A stretch of DNA of 5,115 nucleotides from Spirochaetales bacterium (GTDB lineage: Bacteria; Spirochaetota; Spirochaetia; SPDA01): the NCBI GenBank assembly GCA_004525155.1, contig SPDA01000206.1, positions 1 to 5,115 on the forward strand, read 5' to 3'. Position numbers and translations under genes: made by a program. Under the pieces are notes generated by a model. It was not told the origin of the DNA, ran no database searches, and saw only the letters and a list, made by a program, of their open reading frames with translations. Below, in pieces: positions 1 to 5,115 of this stretch; position 1 is the stretch's first letter; every line of letters starts with the position of its first letter.

Positions 1-164
1 CCAGCCTGCTTGATGGCATAATCCATTATCTGCTGCTTGGAGCTGGATATGATGGTCTTTTCGTCCCGGTCGGTAAAGAAATACCATTTTATGGTGGGAT
101 ATAGAAAAAAGACACAGGCTCCCAAAGCTGCGATAACTATTAATAGTCTAAACCGCTTATTCAT
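1..164 (-). CDS. secD: SecD, protein translocase subunit, N-terminal fragment (cut by left window edge)
   Basis: SecD is an inner-membrane protein that, with SecF and YajC, uses the proton motive force to help SecYEG finish moving preproteins across the membrane. Only the first 54 codons are present. They encode a short basic start (MNKRF), one hydrophobic segment at about residues 6-21 that should be the first transmembrane helix, then YPTIKWYFFTDRDEK, typical of the SecD start just after TM1 and, as I recall it, especially of spirochaetes. The periplasmic domain and remaining helices lie off the left edge. The start is well supported: GGAG at 177-174 sits 9 nt before the ATG. The gene follows yajC on the same strand after a 72-nt spacer, the usual yajC-secD order, so co-transcription is likely. 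The spacer holds a small GGCA/TGCC inverted repeat (210-223) with no T run. Identification rests on the short N-terminus plus context. Confidence 0.85.
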   Translation of the reverse strand, partial: MNKRFRLLIVIAALGACVFFLYPTIKWYFFTDRDEKTIISSSKQQIMDYAIKQA

Positions 165-236
165 GTTATAAAACTCCGGCTAAAGGTAGTTGGGTGTGTA
201 AAGCTTGTCGGCAACAGGGTGCCGCGAAGGAAGAGG

Positions 237-632
237 CTATTTGCTTTCCTTGTCGTCTTCGCTTGCCGCCTCGGTTGCTTCCTGCCGTGCTTCACGCCTT
301 TCAAGCACCTGGGCTATTGCGCTTTTAGAGAATTCAAGCTTTGTAGTTTCGTCAACCTGTACTATGACCGCATCATCCTTTACGGAAATAACTTTACCCC
401 GGATTCCTCCGACTGTTACAACCCGGTCATTTTTCTGGATAGACTTGAGCATGTTCTCCGTATCTTTTTTCTTTTTATTCTGCGGCTGGATGATAAGAAA
501 ATAGAAAATAACGATAACAAGACCAAATGTGACGAAAGTCATCACCATGGAGGAACCGCCGCCGCCGCCCGAAGCTCCGCCCGCTCCAGGAACACCTAAT
601 AACATCGGAAAAAAACTAAATACATTATTCAT
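237..632 (-). CDS. yajC: YajC, Sec translocase accessory subunit
   Basis: YajC is a small single-pass membrane protein that associates with SecDF in the SecYEG holotranslocon. The 131-aa product has a glycine/serine-rich N-terminal stretch (about residues 15-28), a transmembrane helix at about 29-48, and directly after it the family hallmark YFLIIQPQNKKKK, whose lysines should anchor the cytoplasmic side. A conserved small domain follows with the elements NDRVVTVGGIRGKV and KLEFSKSAIAQVL. The C-terminus is a charged tail rich in Glu, Asp and Lys (about 110-131). Length is a little above the common 85-115 aa because of the Gly-rich front and the acidic tail. AAGGG at 645-641 lies 8 nt before the ATG. 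It stands between the 97-aa gene and secD on the same strand, the expected yajC-secD arrangement. The family assignment is secure; how essential it is in this organism is unknown. Confidence 0.96.
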   Translation of the reverse strand: MNNVFSFFPMLLGVPGAGGASGGGGGSSMVMTFVTFGLVIVIFYFLIIQPQNKKKKDTENMLKSIQKNDRVVTVGGIRGKVISVKDDAVIVQVDETTKLEFSKSAIAQVLERREARQEATEAASEDDKESK

Positions 633-677
633 AGAAGAAACCCTTTATGTCAAAATTTGATTTTCGTAAGATTTAAA

Positions 678-707
678 AAAATAACACAAATAACGGGATA
701 AGGTCAA
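678..707 (-). promoter_or_regulatory. Probable promoter for yajC-secD
   Basis: On the minus strand TTGACC (707-702) is followed after 18 nt by TATTTT (683-678), a fair match to a housekeeping sigma-70 promoter. This predicts a start near 671 and a leader of about 40 nt before the yajC ATG at 632. It lies in the 98-nt gap after the 97-aa gene, where I see no terminator hairpin, so read-through from upstream could add to expression. Inferred from pattern only. Confidence 0.45.
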
Positions 708-730
708 GGAGTATAAAAGACAGTATTATT

Positions 731-1024
731 TTAGATAATCATTACTTTATTTATATTCTGCGGGACCTCGTAAACACCGAAAAGACGCTTTAAGTCTTCT
801 ATGGTGGCATACGTGGAACCGCTGTTTTCATTATACATCTGCAGAATTTGAGGCACATCCCCCGTATTACCATCGAAAAGAGCGGCACACAGGGCTGGTT
901 TGTACAGTCCCTTCTGAGCCAGTTCCATAGCAGTCGCTTTTTTGTACTGTCTCATGGAGTTTCCATCAACCAGGGCCGTACCGCCTTCATATCCAATTGT
1001 AAATAAAAATTCTTCTCTTTTCAT
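731..1024 (-). CDS. Small conserved-looking hypothetical protein (97 aa)
   Basis: I do not recognise a named family. The protein is soluble-looking with no signal peptide or membrane helix. It begins MKREEFLFTIGYEGGTALVDG, has a middle of probable helices (AMELAQKGLYKPALCAALFDG, about residues 32-52), and a C-terminal part with TIEDLKRLFGVYEVP (about 74-88). It has one cysteine (residue 46), no histidine, and no obvious metal-binding or catalytic motif. The start is credible: AGGA at 1034-1031 sits 6 nt before the ATG. The gene begins only 22 nt beyond the groEL terminator hairpin and ends 98 nt before yajC, all on one strand. It is a gene and not a shadow because it fills the only open space between groEL and yajC, has its own ribosome binding site, and has a normal protein-like composition. 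Its role is unknown; position alone does not tie it to folding or secretion. Confidence 0.82.
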   Translation of the reverse strand: MKREEFLFTIGYEGGTALVDGNSMRQYKKATAMELAQKGLYKPALCAALFDGNTGDVPQILQMYNENSGSTYATIEDLKRLFGVYEVPQNINKVMII

Positions 1025-1040
1025 CGTTATTCCTGCAGAA

Positions 1041-1070
1041 AATATAAAAGGCTCGCCCGGCTTTATTCAA
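1041..1070 (-). promoter_or_regulatory. Possible promoter of the 97-aa gene, overlapping the groEL terminator
   Basis: On the minus strand TTGAAT (1070-1065) lies in the loop of the groEL terminator hairpin and is followed after 18 nt by TATATT (1046-1041), at the terminator's T-rich tail. Transcription would start near 1034, only about 10 nt before the ATG and close to or inside the AGGA ribosome binding site. The T-rich tail of any terminator tends to resemble a -10, so this may be coincidence and the gene may instead rely on read-through from groEL. Confidence 0.3.
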
Positions 1071-1097
1071 TGAAGAATGAAAACCGGGGAGCCTTTT
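1046..1097 (-). terminator. Intrinsic terminator of groEL (probably works both ways)
   Basis: AAAAGGCTC (1046-1054) pairs with GAGCCTTTT (1089-1097), and CCCGG (1056-1060) with CCGGG (1084-1088) across a single bulged base, with three further A-T pairs towards a loop of about 15 nt. Read on the minus strand the hairpin begins 18 nt past the groEL stop and runs into TTTTATATTTT. Read on the plus strand it ends in six T residues (1094-1099), so it can also block antisense transcription into groEL. Confidence 0.88.
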
Positions 1098-1114
1098 TTA
1101 TTACGAGGCCTGGG

Positions 1115-2782
<1,668 letters not shown>

Positions 2783-2799
2783 TCACTTTACCTTAATTT

Positions 2800-2805
2800 A
2801 GTATA
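2800..2805 (-). promoter_or_regulatory. Candidate -10 element of the groEL promoter
   Basis: TATACT reads on the minus strand from 2805 to 2800, 26 nt before the groEL ATG, predicting a leader of about 20 nt that keeps the GAGG ribosome binding site. The expected -35 position (about 2828-2823) reads AATAAA and is poor, so the promoter may need an activator or a different sigma factor. TTGAAA at 2888-2883 is too far from this -10, and its own downstream partner (TAGTAC, 16 nt later) is weak. No TTAGCACTC/GAGTGCTAA repeat is present. Confidence 0.4.
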
Positions 2806-2900
2806 AATTATTTTCTTGTTACTTTATTTACACTGAAACCTCTATACGAGGAAATAACGGGTACTACTGCCTCGCTTTAGTGTTTCAAGAAATAAGATAC

Positions 2901-2940
2901 AAACACTTTTTTAAATCATCAAGAAAAAAGTGTTTTTTTT
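2901..2940 (+). terminator. Terminator-type hairpin on the plus strand with no obvious gene before it
   Basis: AAACACTTTTTT (2901-2912) and AAAAAAGTGTTT (2924-2935) form a perfect 12-bp stem with an 11-nt loop; the stem runs directly into five more T residues (2936-2940). Read on the plus strand this is a textbook Rho-independent shape, although the stem is A-T rich with only two G-C pairs. On the minus strand no good T run follows. It lies between divergent genes, so its client transcript is not apparent: an unannotated plus-strand RNA, antisense noise from the groEL promoter region, or premature termination ahead of the 626-aa gene. Confidence 0.7.
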
Positions 2941-2946
2941 ATAGAT

Positions 2947-2987
2947 CCGGGGTAAAAGTTGCCCCCGGGCAGAAAGCAGCCCCTGCC
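2947..2987. repeat. GC-rich block of short inverted repeats in the divergent intergenic region
   Basis: CCGGGG (2947-2952) can pair with CCCCGG (2963-2968), loop 10 nt. GGCAG (2968-2972) can pair with CTGCC (2983-2987), or GGGC (2967-2970) with GCCC (2979-2982). The arms overlap, so the hairpins are partly alternatives. The block sits in otherwise AT-rich DNA, 17 nt before the TTGACT -35 of the right-hand gene. No T run follows, so it is not a terminator. Function unknown: it could be a protein-binding site or a leader structure if transcription starts further left. Confidence 0.4.
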
Positions 2988-3003
2988 AAAGGGAAAATAC
3001 TAC

Positions 3004-3034
3004 TTGACTAACGCCGGTAAATTGTCGATTTAAT
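3004..3034 (+). promoter_or_regulatory. Probable promoter of the 626-aa gene, very close to its start codon
   Basis: TTGACT (3004-3009) is a strong -35. Two -10 choices follow: GATTTA (3027-3032) at 17 nt, or TTTAAT (3029-3034) at 19 nt. Either predicts transcription starting at about 3039-3042, within a few bases of the ATG at 3044. That leaves no room for a ribosome binding site, which agrees with the absence of a purine-rich motif there. Confidence 0.5.
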
Positions 3035-3043
3035 AGCTGTATC

Positions 3044-4924
3044 ATGAAGAAAAACTCGCTGTATCTTCTCCTGATGATCAGGCTCGTACCCAAAAAATAC
3101 GAAAACTTCCTGACCCTGCTGCAGAAAACGCTCTCCCTGCTCAATGCCTCGGCAGACCTGCCCGGCTTTTGCGTGCACTGGAATTTCCCCTCCTATCCGC
3201 TTTTCGAGGACAAATCGGACAGGGGAAAGACCATTACAGCGGCCTTACGGGAAAGGATCGATGAAGGCAGGGATCTTTTTCTTCTCCAGGGATACGCAGG
3301 CGCTTTTCACCGTTTTCTTCAGACCTCGGAGCTGGAAAAGGAACTTGAATGGGCCCTGGAAAATCCCTGGAAATCCGGCGCCTGCGACCTTTTCAAGGAT
3401 TATCCGGCGGCAATCATGCCTCTCGACGTGGATTTTTTCAGATTTTCAACCAAAATGCTGTATGAAGGCTTTCGCAATGAAAAACACCACCTGCCTCTGG
3501 TCGTGGCTCCCGGCCTGCATTCCCTGAAAAGCGGGGACGAAGGATCGAGAGAGCTGTTCATTCTTCATCATGACGATATTTATTCGCTCCCTTTGCTCCT
3601 GCTGAATGAAACATCCAGGGACATGGCTTCCGCGCTGCGTCGGAAAACCTCAAAATCCGTGCATCCTTTCGTTGTCTTTATCGACATCGAAAACCTTGCG
3701 CACGTGGATACGCTGGGGGAGTTTTTTCTCACTCTGATTAAACTGCTCAATAAAAACATTGATATCTCCTTCCGCGGCCTTACGGATTGTGTTGAGAGTC
3801 TTACGCCTGTATCCATAAACCGCGAAATAACTGCCTTTACGCCCCACCTATCCCCTGATTCCGGGGATATTACCCGGGATTCGGATGCAGACGCGCTAAA
3901 GGACGGCGGATTGGCCTTTTTTGCAGGGTCCACCGGCATCGAAGACAGGTTTTTCCTCAAAGACCTTACCGAAAACAGGGAAATAACGGATACGGTGCAT
4001 ATTGCTTTTGCCCAGGAGGGATTGAGGCGCCTGCTCGTTTCTTCCGCCGTGGGCTTGCGGCAGAACCCCGGCGTACCCGACAATAAATACCCGAATTCCT
4101 ATCTGCCGCAGAAGAGAGACATTATTGCGAACATGCCAGGCACGGCGGTACTGAATGAACCCGGATTCGAGGCTGTTTTTTTCGAAGGCCGTTTCCGCAA
4201 TATCATATTCGACGGCAGGCCGGTTACTGCGGACCTGCCCGTATCGTCCTTCCTGGGGAAAGCACCGTTCGTACCGGTACACGATATCAACGCCTTTGCC
4301 TTTGAAGACGAAAGCATCCGGGGCATGCGGGAAACCATGACCATCAATCTCCCGGGAAACAGCAGGCCCGGTTCCATGACCATAGACTGCTACCTCGTGG
4401 CAGACAACGCCTGCCTGGTTGTGGACATTTACGCCTCGTTTCCCGTATTTGAAACACCCGTCATGATCGAGGAATACGGCATCTTCGATATTCCCCTGTT
4501 CAGGCTGGAAGGAGAGGACAAGGTCTTTCTTACGGGCCTCTACCCGGACGGAGAGGAATACACCATCACCCTGGACCATGAGGAGAGGACCTGCAGCGTC
4601 AATGGTTCCGGGTTTATCCTTTCCAGGCTCGACACTTTATCTGCCGGTACGCCCCTTTCCCTGACCCTTCAGAGCTATTCCGGCAAAATACCCATGATAT
4701 TCTCCGTGGCCGTGAAAGTGGAAAAAAAGGACAAAAAACATTCACTCGTACGGATAAATCCTTTCGGAAGTTATTCGGAAATCTCCTCCCAGTTTATAAG
4801 CGGCATGGACGAACACATTACCCTGGTACTTTCGGTTACCGCCGGCCCGGACAGGGGTTTGCGCAGGGTGCCGGAGGAAGTCCTTTCAGGGTTCCGGCCT
4901 TACTGGCTCGTCAAGCGCACCTGA
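3044..4924 (+). CDS. Uncharacterised 626-aa protein, possible sugar-active barrel with a beta-rich C-terminal half
   Basis: I do not recognise this protein with confidence. It has no convincing signal peptide (a short apolar stretch LYLLLMIRLV at 6-15 is followed by KK and then by helix-like sequence) and no clear membrane segment, so it is probably cytosolic. The first 240 residues look alpha/beta, with possible active-site blocks: VHWNFPSY (44-51), DLFLLQGYAGAFH (77-89), a conserved-looking ELEWALENPW (100-109), IMPLDVDFFR (124-133), LHHDDIY (174-180) and FVVFIDIEN (209-217). Such spaced His/Asp/Glu blocks after beta strands recall GH57/GH38-type hydrolases and polysaccharide deacetylases; this is inference only. 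A linker rich in Asp and Ser (about 268-288) precedes a beta-strand-rich C-terminal part (about 370-600). Nothing upstream of 3044 in frame offers another start before the stop at 3005; an internal ATG at 3074 is the only near alternative, and neither has a Shine-Dalgarno. It is transcribed divergently from groEL and is probably monocistronic. Confidence 0.9.
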   Translation: MKKNSLYLLLMIRLVPKKYENFLTLLQKTLSLLNASADLPGFCVHWNFPSYPLFEDKSDRGKTITAALRERIDEGRDLFLLQGYAGAFHRFLQTSELEKELEWALENPWKSGACDLFKDYPAAIMPLDVDFFRFSTKMLYEGFRNEKHHLPLVVAPGLHSLKSGDEGSRELFILHHDDIYSLPLLLLNETSRDMASALRRKTSKSVHPFVVFIDIENLAHVDTLGEFFLTLIKLLNKNIDISFRGLTDCVESLTPVSINREITAFTPHLSPDSGDITRDSDADALKDGGLAFFAGSTGIEDRFFLKDLTENREITDTVHIAFAQEGLRRLLVSSAVGLRQNPGVPDNKYPNSYLPQKRDIIANMPGTAVLNEPGFEAVFFEGRFRNIIFDGRPVTADLPVSSFLGKAPFVPVHDINAFAFEDESIRGMRETMTINLPGNSRPGSMTIDCYLVADNACLVVDIYASFPVFETPVMIEEYGIFDIPLFRLEGEDKVFLTGLYPDGEEYTITLDHEERTCSVNGSGFILSRLDTLSAGTPLSLTLQSYSGKIPMIFSVAVKVEKKDKKHSLVRINPFGSYSEISSQFISGMDEHITLVLSVTAGPDRGLRRVPEEVLSGFRPYWLVKRT

Positions 4925-5019
4925 CTTCACATCTTTTCCCAGCCATTTCTAAGAACACCATATCCTGCGGCACTACCGCGGTGAAGCCGCCGCCTTCCGG
5001 TTCGGGAATTCTTTAATTC

Positions 5020-5048
5020 TTGACAGGGATCCTGCTGGGGATTAAGGT
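5020..5048 (+). promoter_or_regulatory. Candidate promoter for the gene starting at 5075
   Basis: TTGACA (5020-5025), a perfect -35, is followed after 17 nt by TAAGGT (5043-5048), a mediocre -10 that keeps the key T-A and final T. It would give a leader of about 20 nt containing the strong GGAGGG site. The 4925-5019 stretch before it has GC-rich short inverted repeats (GCGG 4967-4970 with CCGC 4976-4979; GCGG 4978-4981 with CCGC 4987-4990) but no T-run terminator that I can support. Confidence 0.35.
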
Positions 5049-5074
5049 AACTACATATAAATCGGAGGGAAAAT

Positions 5075-5115
5075 ATGGACAAATCAAATCTGCGGGTAAA
5101 CGGCAAACGGCTTCG
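5075..5115 (+). CDS. Start of an unidentified gene (cut by right window edge); possibly an M20-type amidohydrolase
   Basis: ATG at 5075 is preceded by GGAGGG (5064-5069) at an ideal 5-nt spacing, the strongest ribosome binding site in the window, so a true gene start is likely. Only MDKSNLRVNGKRL plus a partial codon is visible. The LRVNGKRL pattern recalls the beginning of zinc-dependent M20-family N-carbamoyl-amino-acid hydrolases and allantoate amidohydrolases, which often open with a similar I/L-R-I/V-N-G/x-x-R-L string. Thirteen residues cannot prove this. The gene follows the 626-aa gene on the same strand after 150 nt and has its own promoter-like sequence, so it may be a separate unit. 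Confidence 0.65.
   Translation, partial: MDKSNLRVNGKRL

Noticed and set aside
552..590. GCC/CCG trinucleotide run as a possible repeat element
   Set aside because: It is the reverse complement of glycine codons in the Gly-rich N-terminus of YajC; ordinary low-complexity coding sequence.
205..599. Two overlapping plus-strand frames (99 and 126 codons) across yajC
   Set aside because: Both are antisense to a clear YajC and read as low-complexity Ser/Phe-rich shadow sequence.
2839..2851. CCTC-TATAC-GAGG inverted repeat upstream of groEL as an operator such as CIRCE
   Set aside because: It has only 4-bp arms and no similarity to the CIRCE half-sites. It is too short to claim as an operator.
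2883..2889. CTTGAAA as a heat-shock sigma-32 -35 element for groEL
   Set aside because: The only C-rich -10-like string (CCCGTTAT) is 21 nt away, well beyond the usual 13-15 nt spacing, and it matches the consensus poorly.
2911..3144. 77-codon minus-strand frame in the divergent region
   Set aside because: It overlaps the terminator hairpin, the promoter and the start of the 626-aa gene, and its C-terminus is just translation of the hairpin.
3580..4579. Minus-strand frames (up to 227 codons) inside the 626-aa gene, and a plus-strand alternate frame at 3144-3527
   Set aside because: The 3044-4924 frame explains the whole region and has the more natural protein composition. The alternatives lack ribosome sites and overlap one another.
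4925..5019. Terminator for the 626-aa gene
   Set aside because: Several short GCGG/CCGC pairings exist, but none is followed by a T run, so no intrinsic terminator can be supported.

Overview
The window most likely comes from a spirochaete of the Treponema/Spirochaeta type with a roughly balanced base composition. The main evidence is the GroEL sequence: its N-terminus ([12 protein letters not shown]) and its long identical blocks closely match treponemal GroEL as I remember it. The SecD start (YPTIKWYF) also looks treponemal. This is recognition by eye, not a database result.

Left part (1-2773), all genes on the minus strand. In transcription order these are groEL (552 aa, complete), a strong intrinsic terminator, a 97-aa protein I do not recognise, yajC (131 aa, complete) and the first 54 codons of secD, which runs off the left edge. 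YajC and SecD belong to the accessory SecDF-YajC membrane complex that assists SecYEG export. GroEL is the cytosolic Hsp60 folding chamber. No groES lies beside groEL in this window. Promoter-like sequences precede groEL (weak -35), the 97-aa gene (overlapping the groEL terminator) and yajC.

Middle (2774-3043) is a 270-bp divergent intergenic region. It holds the groEL leader and -10, a 12-bp perfect terminator-type hairpin with a T run on the plus strand that has no plus-strand gene in front of it, a short GC-rich block of inverted repeats, and a TTGACT promoter facing right.

Right part (3044-5115) is on the plus strand. A 626-aa protein of unrecognised family starts so close to its best promoter, and so clearly without a Shine-Dalgarno, that a leaderless mRNA is plausible. 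After a 150-bp gap with another promoter-like sequence, a new gene with a very strong ribosome binding site begins at 5075 and is cut by the window edge after 13 full codons.

Most of the window is core housekeeping sequence. The items that merit a second look are the 626-aa protein and its start, the orphan plus-strand terminator, and the small protein between groEL and yajC. I see no mobile element, CRISPR array, tRNA or rRNA, and no convincing new defence or metabolic system.
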